Shown: piece after piece, positions 12,150-23,010 of the stretch
How positions within the stretch are numbered: position 1 is the first letter of the stretch
How the letters are laid out: every line of letters begins with the position of its first letter
Origin: Colletotrichum lupini
Taxonomy: Eukaryota; Ascomycota; Sordariomycetes; Glomerellales; Glomerellaceae
Assembly: GCF_023278565.1 (NCBI RefSeq)
Contig: NC_064675.1
Location: 3,658,001-3,722,000, forward strand
Length of the DNA stretch: 64,000 nt
Direction of reading: 5' to 3'
Notes under the pieces: generated by a model
What the model was told of the DNA's origin: nothing
Databases searched by the model: none
Seen by the model: the letters and a program-made list of their open reading frames with translations, nothing else
Position numbers and translations under genes: made by a program

Positions 12150-12738
12150 GTCGCAGGCCTTTGACTATTACACCATGATACGTACGTAGTTGTTCTGAAA
12201 AGTGACAAAATGAGTCAAAGGTTCGGGGCGTAAGGTAGGTCTCTCGAATCATGGGCGACGCCGGTTCCTCTTATCAGCTCCGTTCCGGGCCCCGATAGCG
12301 TTGGTCAATCAGAGGGTTTCGATTCGTAAATGACCAGTCAAGCGCCGGCGCCGATAGGGTGCTTTAGCCCGAGAACGGGGCGGTCTGGCAAGCACAACCT
12401 ACTGAGGGACCCCAAATGAGACGTGAGGGGCAGGGCGTCAACACTGATTACCCCTCCACAACTCGACAACCTGTGAGGAAAGGCTCGATATGGATGCGTC
12501 GGGAAAGGACTTCATAAGGTATTCTCGTGAAGCAGGAATTCGGTACGGTATCAGATATTTGATTTTCAACTCATGTTTTTCTACGCCATCACCGCCGCCG
12601 TCCAACATCACCTCGTGAGACGCACAACGCCTCGCCAATCGCCACCTCGTACTAATACACCCGGTTCAAAACTCGCCCACCAAGCAAACCTCGAAGCAAG
12701 ACTCAAAAAAGTGCAGGTAAACTCCCCTCCTCCATCTC
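12150..12738. other. intergenic region
   Basis: P450 promoter and 3' region of the small Cys-rich gene. No coding frame, repeat or RNA gene was recognised. Confidence 0.55.
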
Positions 12739-13053
12739 TTACAGCTCTCCCTTAGTGCCCTGCTTCGACTTGTCATTCGAATTGCCCCCAAACAAGCCGG
12801 TCAACCAAGACATACCGGGAATCGACACAGTGCCTGCCGGGGGGTACTCCTTGCCGTTGACGGTGACCTTGGGCGTGCAGGTGCACCACTGTTCCTCGGG
12901 GACGCTGCTCAGCGCCGACGGGATGTGTTGGCCGCAGCCGCGCCAGGTTGCCTTTGCTATTGGATATTTTTAGTTTTCATGAAACTACACGGAATGTTAC
13001 GAGACTGGGGTTGTCGTCTTACAGCAAGTCGAGCAGGTGACTCCGAAGCACAT
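12739..13053 (-). CDS. 82-aa Cys-rich small protein, conserved-looking
   Basis: Exons (minus) are 13053-13023 and 12956-12739. The intron is 66 bp, in phase 1 right after codon 10, which makes the gene easy to miss. The protein begins MCFGVTCSTCSKATWRGCGQ. Cys/His residues are spaced C2, C7-x2-C10, C18-x2-H21 and C35-x-C37, which would suit a small metal-binding fold, followed by basic and Gly/Pro-rich sequence (KVTVNGKEYPPAG) and a polar tail with a short hydrophobic patch (MSWLTGLFGG). From memory of ascomycete proteomes, short proteins with this TWRGCG...CTCTP pattern recur, but I know of no assigned function. There is no classical signal peptide, so it is probably not secreted. Splice sites and frame agree exactly. 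Confidence 0.78.
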
Positions 13054-13603
13054 TGTGGATGAAAGTAAAGGTGTTGGTGGAAGGGAGATGTCGGTGCGGG
13101 TATCAAGTTCAAAGGGTCGACAGTATGTTGTGTACGAGTTGATGCGAACGAAGCTGGAAGTCAAGATGGTGTTTTGAGATAGTCTTTTTGAATGTTGACC
13201 AATGTGATAAGGGCTGGTCTAGCTACGAGCTCACCTGGGATTAAGTATTCGCGGTGTCCGTGATAGCATAATCCACCCACTTGGGGTCGGCGACCTGCAT
13301 TGAGCATCGTCACGGGCGCAGTGACCCCGATGAAGTGGGTCTCGGAGGGGTATCGCCGACCTCGCTCCCTATTCCGGGGAAGTGGGGTGCTGTCAATGGA
13401 ACTCGGGCTTGCTCACATAAGGCACTTTGGAAGCTTCCGACCGAGCTGAGACCGGTATTTCTTTAGTCATCTCGTGTAACACGTTCGAACCAATCTCGGG
13501 AATGTTGCTCGTTAAATGTATTTGGCCATGAGTGAAGACAAATATCCCCTCTCAACTAAGCTAAGGTATGCTGAGGCTCATGCGGTCCGTCCCGAGTCTG
13601 ACT
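13054..13603. other. intergenic region
   Basis: Promoter of the small Cys-rich gene and 3' region of the hydrolase gene. No feature was recognised. Confidence 0.55.
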
Positions 13604-14585
13604 TCATACTTGCTGGATGAACTGAGCCACACGTTCTGCAAGCCACTGCTGGGATTCCGGGTTCTTCACAGTGTGGCTTGCTCCGGGAATCAAGCCAGAC
13701 AGCTCGTGGACATTGGAGTTTGTCTTCTTCCACAGGTCGATCAAAGCTTGCTTATCGATTTTGGCTGGCACGAACTCATCCTCTGCAGAGTGTAGCACCA
13801 TGACGGGCTGCTGGAAACGATTCCAGACCTCGGAGACGAACGACTCTTTGAGGTCGGAGGAGAAGTAATCATCGTCGCCCCTGTGATGAGTATCAGTATT
13901 TCATTCACCTCACCCCGGAGATGGAGTATCATAGCTACTTACCCCTTAGCCGCCAGAGAGTGCCAACGGTAGGCCGTCATAGGTGTCGAGAAAAAGCTTG
14001 GTACTAGATCTTTGGGCATCGCTTCGGCCTCCTTTCCAGTGGAAATCAGCCCCTCGGCGTGCTCTAGGCTCTTCTTCAACCAGTCAGGTTTGACAAAGTC
14101 TTCAATAGACTCCCGGTCAGATGCAGGACCTTGCATGATGAAGCCATCGACAGGGTCCTCCTTGTGCTTGGTATACTCCATACAGTCCTACCAAGGTTAG
14201 TTGGGTCCTGTAAATGTTCGAGGCTACTACAACGGTATACCTGGCATCCAGTTGAGTGGCCCATAAGGACAATCTTTTTCTTTCCGATACCTCGGAGATA
14301 CCTCACCAGCGCCGAGATATCCTCAACATCGTTCTTCAAGCTCGAAAAGCCGTAGCCAGAAAAGGAGCTCCTCATCCGAATCTCAAACACAGACCAGTCT
14401 TGTGCCGCTGTCTCAAGATGCTTGGCTATGGCCTTGGTGTAGCCAACAGTATGAGGTCCATCTGCGAGGCCTCCTATGAAGAGAAGGGCGTTTGATGCTC
14501 CAGATGGGCCGATCTCATAAGCGCTAGAGTGAGAGGTTCGGGAATCGAAAGGATGCACCGTGCAAGAGAAAGGAGCCGGGGCCAT
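13604..14585 (-). CDS. alpha/beta hydrolase, DUF1749 (SidJ/UPF0613-type esterase)
   Basis: Exons (minus) are 14585-14241, 14187-13943 and 13880-13604 (introns 53 and 62 bp), giving 288 aa. The nucleophile elbow is GHSTG (Ser at about 111), after an oxyanion-type stretch (LLFIGGLADGPHTVGY). The acid is in SAEDEFVP and the histidine in GASHTV, so the catalytic triad is complete. The layout and length fit the fungal DUF1749 family, whose characterised member SidJ of Aspergillus fumigatus hydrolyses fusarinine C-type siderophores to release iron. Transfer of that role here is inference from family resemblance; other esters are possible. No signal peptide is seen, so it is likely cytosolic. The gene is divergent from TTI1 across 599 bp. 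Confidence 0.85.
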
Positions 14586-15184
14586 GGCGAGTTACTGAGG
14601 CCCTTTCGGACAAAAACAGGCTGTTCGTCAAGATTCGGTCGTAGTTTCAGCGGAAGGCTCCTTTCGTGACTGCTGATCAGAAATTCAGAGAGTCTTGCGA
14701 TGTTGTTGCTTCCTCACATGAATTATTGAAATTGACGTAACCTAGTGGAGGGGGAAGCGCTCTGGTGGGGGCTGCTCTGATGTGCTGTTGCGGGGCTGCC
14801 AGCTTCCCTTTTAGCGAGCCAAAACCACCAAAGGCCCTGAATAATCGGCTGTTAGTGGGGCTCATCACCGAGGGACGTCGAAAGGAAGCCACCCGATTGG
14901 GCCTACTTTAGGAAGGTATGTACTTCGTACCGTCAATCTTTCCCAGGATAGGTAGTCATCTCAGGCAGGCGTTTCCTTCGTCAAAGTTGGGTTGCGAAGT
15001 GAACGACAGAGCCTCCACATTCAACTACCAGTAAACACGCGAATCCTCACCACTCTCTCTTCAATATCACGCCAGTCATATTCTCGAAAACCGAGACGAA
15101 AGGCTTTTCTAGATCAGATACGTCTCCGCCGTTAAGTTACGCGCCGCTGGAGGCTGGCGTGGAATACCTGCCCTCTGCCTCGTA
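14586..15184. promoter_or_regulatory. divergent promoter region, hydrolase / TTI1
   Basis: A 599-bp region between the start codons of the DUF1749 hydrolase (-) and TTI1 (+). It must hold both promoters. A GTACTTCGTAC-like palindrome lies near 14922; similar motifs occur elsewhere in non-coding parts of the window. No experimentally defined site was recognised. Confidence 0.5.
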
Positions 15185-18100
15185 ATGGCGACCACTCCCG
15201 CCACTGCAAACCCAGCCCGGAATGAGTTCTTTCAGCAGGTTCGTATACCTTGGGACGTATAGATCATATGCTGACCAATTCGATCAGCTCAAACCATGCT
15301 GTGTCTCAATTAGTCAGCTAGCAATCCGACAACAAGGAGATTCGTCCTCCTTCAAACGACTCTCCGAGTTGACTGACGAGTTGTACCACATTCTCAACGA
15401 CCAAGTCAATAGAGATGCCAACGTTCTGGATTCAAAGCTTGCCGACTACGTCTTTTTCCCGCTCTCTCATGTCTTCCGCAGTCACGATCAATACCCCAAG
15501 CGCCTAATCGAGCTCGCCATCAAGTGCCTTACCGTTATCATTATTCACGGCTGGAAGTCCAACATCTCGCCCCAGATCTTGCAGCAGCTCCTGATACTTC
15601 TCACTTTCATCGTTGGAGGAGTACCTGGCCGCGGGAGAGAGCACAATGTGCCCGAGGAAACCGAGCTTGAATCGCTTAGAGCATTAACTGCCTTGCTTAC
15701 TGTGGCTGGAACGTCCAGCACAGCAGCAACAGCTCTGACCGAGGAGAGATTGGTGCCAACTCTGGGCCATACCATCACGGTAATTCTGGGATGCGTAGCG
15801 GATGGAAGAACGTCAGCTATTCAGCTCGAAGCTCTGCGTATCCTGAACTGCTTCTACACGAGCATCAAGGACCATGCCGCACTTGCGTCGTTCATTCCGG
15901 GCATCGTCTCTAGCCTGACAAAACTTCTTTCCAAACCCCAGGGAGAGAAGACGCGCGTCTTGGTCGGTTCCATACAGTCGTTGGGACTGGTGCTAGTAAA
16001 AGTTCTTGGCGATGTCAGGACCCGGAGCATCATCGCAAGACTGAACTCAGATACTCCACCGGAGGCCGAACAAGGGGGTGTACTGAGCCTATCATGGCTC
16101 AACGCGACAAAATCACAGATCAAGCTGGCTTTGGCAACAGTCTTGAAACTCCGAATAAGCGATAATACAGACGTACGCGAGGCGCTGCTGGCATTCTGTC
16201 TTGGACTTCTCGACGAATGTCACACCTCCCTGGAAAATTGCTCTTCCGTACTGGTGGAGACAGCCATGGTCATCTCACCAACACATCCAACGACGTCTTT
16301 GACCGGTACAAGTCTACAAGATTTGGCCATCATATATCCTGAACTTGGCGAGACCGTGAAGGTCACATGTTACAATTGGATCACCAGCTTGCCCAGGATC
16401 ATGCAGTCTGCCGACGAAAGCAAGAAACAGGCCGCCGTCCAGAATTTGATGAAGGGTATGGCTCTTGTCAGTAGCCTTCAGTTGGATTCTTCACTATTGG
16501 ACGAGTCAATAGCGGCGGCTCTAAGGGACAGTGTCACATCTCTCATAACCGGAGCGAAGCCTAGCAAGATCCTGGATGAAACAACGCCGGACGCTTCATG
16601 GTACAACCAAGATATTGTGAGAATAGGAGACACTCCAAAACAATATTCAAATGTGCTGTTGGGCGAGGAGAGTCAGACTGGAACAAGGTCAGCTATGATT
16701 GACTTGCTTTCCAACGTCGGGCCAGCCTCGCAGCAGACCAGGCTTGCTGCCGAAATGCTGGATCACGCCAGGGACTCGTCAGGCGATTCTCAGATAGCCT
16801 CTTTCTGGCTGAGCTTTGAACTCCTCAAGACCGCCTTTTCTCGTTCCAACGAGCTCGACGATCTCCTGGACTTCTCTTCACTGGGTTCTGGGGGCGAGTG
16901 TTCCGAATCCACCTTTCAGGAATTGTATGCATTCGCCGTCGTTTTGCTCGACTCACACTCTGAGCTGGCCGAGATCGACTGGAGGCTAGAGGCCACAGCA
17001 CTTGAAGTAACCGCCTTCGCAGCATCTCGATCAGGCGAAGCCTTCAGACCAGAACTCATTGACGTGCTATATCCTACAACAGCCTTCCTTGGCTCTGCGA
17101 GCTCACAACTAAGAGAGCATGCAATCACGACCTTGAACGTTCTTGCTGTATCGTGTGGGTACACGAGCGTCTCCGAATTAATCATCGAGAACGTCGACTA
17201 TATGATCAACTCTGTTTCGCTGCGGCTCAACACGTTCGATATATCGCCGGCGTCCACGAAGGTGTTGGTGATGATCACTCGCCTAACCGGGTCGCGACTG
17301 CTGCCGTACCTCGACGACGTTGTGGCCTCCATTTTCGCAGCCTTAGACAACTACCATGGGTACCCGGTATTTGTTGAAAGTCTGTTTGCAGTGCTCAAGG
17401 AGGTTGTAGAACAAGGCGTGAAGTCTGACAGACTTCTTCTGGAGGGCCGACAAAATGGACCAGAGAGTCACAAGAAGGCTGCCGGCAGTCATGTCACAAT
17501 TGACGACATTGTCAATTTATTGAAGAGACGACGGGAAAGAGAGACTGAAGCCTTGATCGACGATGTGACCGACGAAACTAACAACAATCATCCTCAAGAG
17601 CCTTGGGGTGCGCAGGACCAAAAACCCAAAGACGGCGGGGAAGAAGGAATTGACGAAGTCGCTGCGAACAACCAAGTCGAAAAGGAGAAACCACCCAAGA
17701 CACCAACGTATACCCTACTGGAGAAGATCGCCGGCTTGACACAGCACTATCTTACTTCACCCAGCCCTACGCTGCGAAAGTCGTTGCTCGACCTACTGGC
17801 CACCGTATCTCCAGCTCTTTCAGGCGACGAAGACTCTTTTTTGCCGCTGATCAATGCTGTATGGCCGGTGGTGATCACCCGAATCTACGACGAGGAGGCG
17901 TTTGTGACCATTTCAGCCTGCGATGCCCTCTGTGCGCTCTCCGCCACCGCCGGAGACTTTCTAGCCTCCAGAATCAAGACAGAGTGGTGGGACGGGCTGG
18001 GAAAGTGGTGTCGAAAGAAAAAGCTAGAGGCTATCCAGTCTCGAGGTAAGGGCAGTACGCACCGAGAGAGTACCAGGCCAGGCCAGGCCGCCGGGACTAC

Positions 18101-18467
18101 GAGTCAGGGAATCGTCATTCCCGTCATGACAGGAAGCGATCGGTTAAGCTATCAATCTGCAGAGATAACGAAAGGCTCGGTATCAGGCGGCTTGGGCAAA
18201 TTCGCTCAATCTGCACAGATCTGGGATTCCGTGATTCGCATGTTGACAGCTATCGCTTCACATGTTCGCCTTGACGCCGAGATATTCGACGAAGTGCTGG
18301 ATCTGTTGAGCGAAGCACTTAGCCAGAACGTTGAAGCACGTCGCGCCTTGGAAGCTGTCAATGGTGATGCAGTCTGGCTAGCCATGTACCAGCAGGGACA
18401 GGTAAAGGCCCCAAGTCTACCCAGACTAAACGGCGTGACTTTTGCATCCTTGACGACGCTGAGCTGA
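15185..18467 (+). CDS. TTI1: TEL2-interacting protein 1 (Tti1), HEAT-repeat protein
   Basis: Tti1 is the scaffold of the Tel2-Tti1-Tti2 complex, which with Hsp90/R2TP folds and stabilises the PI3K-like kinases (TOR, ATM/Tel1, ATR/Mec1 and others). Exons are 15185-15238 and 15288-18467. The 49-bp intron (donor GTTCGT, branch CTGAC, acceptor CAG) adds 18 residues starting MATTPATANPARNEFFQQ, so the true start lies before the long open frame. The protein has 1077 aa, the normal family size. It is helical and Leu-rich throughout, with the family N-terminal pattern (LKPCCVSISQLA, YVFFPLSHVFR), HEAT-like repeats to about residue 740, a charged disordered insert (about 745-830) and a conserved C-terminal HEAT block. 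No catalytic site is expected. Confidence 0.9.
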
Positions 18468-19131
18468 AGCTCGCCTCGCATGCATCTCAGCCCTCACGAC
18501 GGGTAGCTACGGATACGCAGAAAGCTCTAGCCTCCAAGTTGTGAATCGTTCGATGGGAGCTGCAAGATCACATGGTAGCAACTATTATTCAACCACCGCC
18601 AATAGGAACACAACCGCAGGCTTGGTGGAAGCTAGAAGTGCGCTAGAATCATTTTGGTCTACAGAAAGTCCAGATTGGCCCCGGGATGGCTTCTACTGCA
18701 TGACAACGATCACAGGTCGGGGCTGGAGCTGAAGATGTGACAGCTCTGAGCTGCATGGCACCACGGGAAGCATGTTCGGGCGACCTTGGCGACCTTGGCG
18801 CCTCAGGACCAGGACGCCCGATAGCTGCACAGAGAACGCGTAGTAGATTGCCGTCTGACGCGGGGTTGCGCACCATTCCCATCTTCTCGGCGAGTCCGGC
18901 CACTGCGACAACAGGGGGCAGAGCTGATAACACTCTGAATGGATCCGTGATCCGACATGATAGGAAGCAGAGACGGATGAGCGAGATACGAGCGCTTTGC
19001 TCGATGATTACAGCGCTCAGGTGCCGCCAACCGTGATTAACGAGCGAAACAACACACCTTCACAATAACTACATACCTAGACACTTTCTCACCAAAGGTG
19101 CTAAATTTGCGCAAAGATCAAGTGTTCCATA
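18468..19131. other. intergenic region left of the transposon
   Basis: Ordinary GC-balanced non-coding sequence downstream of TTI1. No coding frame recognised. Its last two bases (19130-19131, TA) form the left target-site duplication of the adjacent element. Confidence 0.55.
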
Positions 19132-19174
19132 AGACCCCACCCCACACAACGGATCACCCAATTTAGACGATTTT
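19132..19174 (+). repeat. left terminal inverted repeat
   Basis: About 43 bp, from AGACCCCACCCCACAC through ACGGATCACCC to TTTAGACGATTTT. It matches the right end in inverted orientation with one A/G difference plus a length difference explained by an extra copy at the right end. It keeps CA dinucleotides, unlike the interior. Confidence 0.85.
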
Positions 19175-20946
19175 CTAGACTTCGACTTTTCGACCTCATG
19201 ACTACGAATTCGATTATTAGTAGCACAACGCTACTAAATTTGAAATTCTAAATATATACTAGCAAATTGAGCTTCTTTTATACTAATTATAAGCATTAGA
19301 ACTACGATCGGGCGCTACGGGTAAGCCTTAGCCTCCCTCTTTACCCTTATAATAGCCTTAATTCGTACGAATCGCTTATTTAAATCTTATTATACTTTTA
19401 CCCTCGTAATTAGCTTATATAATTATACTTAAGCTTTTAGTAACTTAATAACTAATTAAGTATTAACTAGGGCTATGTTTTAAGCGTTTAATTACTTATT
19501 TATTTTATTAAATATTAATTTATAAATAATAGAATCGTAATTAACCTCGCCCTTACCTCGTACTTAGAGCTTCTGGTACTTCTTAAGGTCTCTTAACTTT
19601 TTAAAAAATAACAATATTATAATTTTAAAATATTTTAAGAACTTTAAAAAATAAGGGCTTTTATAATAGCGCTCGTAGAACGTTTATAGGCTATACTATA
19701 ATAATAAATTTACTAAATAGGGGCTACTATATATTAATAAAATATAGCCCTATTACTTTTTAATTAGTATATATATTTTATTTTATAAGTACTTATACTC
19801 GGGCTTAGAAATAATAATAAAAAAAGTTCTACTTTTTAATTAGTACTAAGTTAAACTAGAGGCCGTAATTTATAAGCTTATTATAATAATATATTTTAAA
19901 GAGTAAGAATACTAAGATATTTAGGGATTAAGTAATATAATTAGAATATAATAATAAATAATATAAGTAAATACCCTTAAAGTAATATTATTATACAAAA
20001 TTATTAAAGACGTGACTATTATGCTTATTAATTATAAGTAAATACTTAGATCGGAGTTTCTAGGCCTCTATTTCTATTTACGGAATAAATATTTTAATTA
20101 GCTATTCTAGCTTAATTATATTTAAAATCTATTTATTTATAAAGGATATAAAGCTTTACGAGGTATAATCTAATATTTTTATAAATAATTACTATTATTA
20201 TATAATCTATTTTTTAAAAATAACTAATAGCGAGAGGTACTAGCTATTTATAAAAATATATTTAAGTATAGAGGTCTAAATACGTTCCCTTAGCGTTTAG
20301 ATATAAATAAATCTCTTTTTAAATTTACTTAGTATTAAATAGTCCTTATTACTCCTTTTTATTAAACCCGTCTCGTTTATATTTTAATAAAAGGATATTA
20401 GGATTTTATAAATATTTAAAAATATTAAGATCTTTTAAAAAGCTTATATAACGTTAATAATAATAAACTTAATATATTTAGAATTTATATAACGGGCCCG
20501 TAGTATTAAGAACGTAGGATTTTTATATAAAAATCTATTTATTTACTTCTTTTTAAATAAGTATTAGTTACTATTTTATTAAAAAATATATATTATAAAC
20601 TCTCTAACTTAAGTATAAATTAAAATAAACCTTAATTAGTTTTATAAAATTATTTAGTAAGTAAGGGATTATTCTTAGTATTTATTAAGTTTTTAATAAT
20701 CCTCTTTTAACTTCTTAACTATTATAATACCTCGTAATTAGTTTAAGAGGGTAGTATAGGGGATTCCCTAGTCTATAATAGCTTTTTAAATCAACTTACT
20801 AAAGCCGATATCGTATTACGCGTTTTTAACGTATTCTTCTATATAATTAAGCATAGTAAATCTATTAGTAATTTTAGTATAATTTTTGCGATTTTTTTCG
20901 ATGATTTATTACTTATATATTATAATAGTAGTAGTGTTAAAGGAGG

Positions 20947-21009
20947 GAAAAAATCGTCTAAATGGGGTGATCTGTCGTAGGGGGTGATCCGTCGTGTGGG
21001 GTGGGGTCT
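20947..21009 (-). repeat. right terminal inverted repeat with internal duplication
   Basis: Read on the minus strand it starts AGACCCCACCCCACAC, then carries two near-copies of GACGGATCACCCC (the second GACAGATCACCCC) separated by CTAC, then ATTTAGACGATTTT. It is therefore about 17-20 bp longer than the left repeat. Confidence 0.8.
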
Positions 21010-23010
21010 TAGCCCTTGTTTCAATTCGGGACGAAGGGGGGCCACGCGAACATGACTTCCGGGGGGATGCCTGGAGGTGTCTGCAGAGAGCGAAATGAGG
21101 ACGTCTACCCCAGATCCCCACGGACACTCGATTTACACTACGCAGTATGGGCAGAGTACTCCGTAACCGAGAGGCAATTGACGGTTCGGTGACAAAATGA
21201 CACATTCCTCTTCAGGAAGAAGGCATCATCCTTCGCGGGAACGGTCCTACCAGATGCAGTATCGGTTACCTGCACCAAGGCTAGAAACCGCACGCTTCAC
21301 CGGATCGTCTGGACGCGATTTCGAGCAAAAGTGCTGCAGGAGAATGGGGGCGGGGCGATGGAGAGGAAGTGCGGGTGGTAAGAAACTAAGACTAATTAAT
21401 TACCAAGACTCCAAGAGATGCCCTCAAATGCTTGGCCTCAAGCCGGCCAATGATATCTCCAAGTTCAGTTGCCGTCAAAGCTTGATTTGTCTCGGCGTCC
21501 AAGGGACCAAGAACCTCAGGCGACGATCACCTCGATTTCCATCCTGTCGGATCACTTCTTGCCACCTCTTCACATTGGAAGGGCTGCCCATCTCATCGCG
21601 ATAACACATATTGTATGCTGTCAATTGTTATTTGAGATTGCGACGGACACGAGCATTGCGATTACTAGTTGCGCTGGTCCCGAGTCAGATCATGGCGCCA
21701 TACCCGTTCGCATCGGGGGGACGCTACGCCTCACCTGCTTGCTATCCAATGAACAGGGGCTTTTGGTCAGTCATCTGGCCCCCGGGTCTAAATGGGACAG
21801 TCTTCTAGAACAAAATGAGCCTGACGACAGGAATGCGGCAATTATTTGCCAGATAGTGGCGGCGCCATGCAACCTTTTACTCGGTCGTTCGTCTGTTGGC
21901 GTACGAAGATCGCGTGCCTAGGACTTTACCACTCTCCAACAGAGATACTCTTCGCACTTCTTCGGACTGTCTAACTACTTGTTGTCTAGAGGCCGAAGCC
22001 AATAGCACTGCCGTTTTGAAGCCACGACGACGGCAGTCGCTGTACTCGAAGTCTATTGAATAATGCCACTGACTATTTGGAACGCCAAAGGAGCGCCAAC
22101 AAGATGACAGCTAGGCACGACAAAAGATCCAGGAACGAAAAGCCGAATATACAGAAGCAAAGCTTGCTGAAGCATGCCACCCTTAAGCCTGAAGCCTTGG
22201 GCTTGGAGCTCTCATATACCTTGATGACAACCTTTTGCTTACCTTCCTTATCTGTACCAGTACAATTCGCACCCAGCTTATCACAGGTGCAGGGGTATGG
22301 AACAAGGGATGGCTGGTCTCAGGAAGCTGGGGAGGCCCGCCGGGGGTATGATTGACCCTAGAGTATCGCCGAGGAAGCCAAGATATCAAACTCGCTTGAG
22401 CCAATCACGACGACCACTATCTACTCGACCTCACTTACCAATTGGTGTAAGCTTCGCCCGAAAACCAGGCTAACACGAATGGGCTTACCCTTGTCGAGCA
22501 ATACGCATGCCGTGCCGGGTGACAATGGGACCACCCCCAGGCTCGCTCCCATCTCGAGGGTCTTAAACCAATCTGCTTTGGCTCTAGTACCGTTGGGGCC
22601 AACTGTCTTATCATCGGTGAAAGCTTGTCCTGTCCACCTCCTCCGAGATGTCTAGGGTCTAGGCCTCACGTACGACCTGCCATCCATGCGGAAGAACGGG
22701 ACTAGGAGGACGGCGTTGCCGGGGACTGGTAGGCCAGAGTCCTGACCCCATGGCACTGGTACACTCCTGTTGCATCCAAGCTGGCCCAGGGGGAGCGACA
22801 GAGTGCGCGGCATCAAACGCTGATACCCGATTGCCTGTCCATCAAACTGAAGAATACCTGCCTACCTTGTCTTGCTATTCTGTGTGTATATATACCGGGG
22901 CCTCTTGGCGCCAACCCTCGCTGTATAGGTTGCATTCTTCGTTACCTCGTTTCTCTCCAAAACCAACAACGAGCTCGAGGAGCCAGATTCACTTGGTATC
23001 AGTCCTCAAG
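21010..23010. other. intergenic region right of the transposon
   Basis: GC-balanced non-coding DNA up to the permease start. Several short open frames on both strands lack protein-like composition. A TACTCCGTA motif lies near 21157. The last 200 bp contain a TATATATA stretch (about 22886) that could serve as a permease promoter element. Confidence 0.5.

Larger units (their letters stand above)
19132..21009. mobile_element. degenerate Tc1/mariner-superfamily (Fot1/pogo-size) DNA transposon, RIP-like mutation
   Basis: A 1,878-bp element bounded by inverted repeats that begin AGACCCCACCCCACAC on both sides and end with ATTTAGACGATTTT. It is flanked by TA dinucleotides (19130-19131 and 21010-21011), the target duplication typical of Tc1/mariner elements, and its length matches the Fot1/pogo group. 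The interior (about 19290-20930) is extremely A+T rich, full of stops in all frames and almost free of CA and TG dinucleotides while CG persists. This is the pattern left by repeat-induced point mutation at CpA. No transposase frame survives, so the family call rests on ends, duplication and size only. Confidence 0.8.

Noticed and set aside
10403..14585. P450, small Cys protein and hydrolase as a secondary-metabolite cluster
   Set aside because: No PKS, NRPS, terpene synthase, transporter or cluster regulator nearby; same strand alone is weak evidence.
19132..21009. Surviving transposase gene inside the AT-rich element
   Set aside because: All frames are saturated with stops; no frame above the noise level and no DDE motif could be read.
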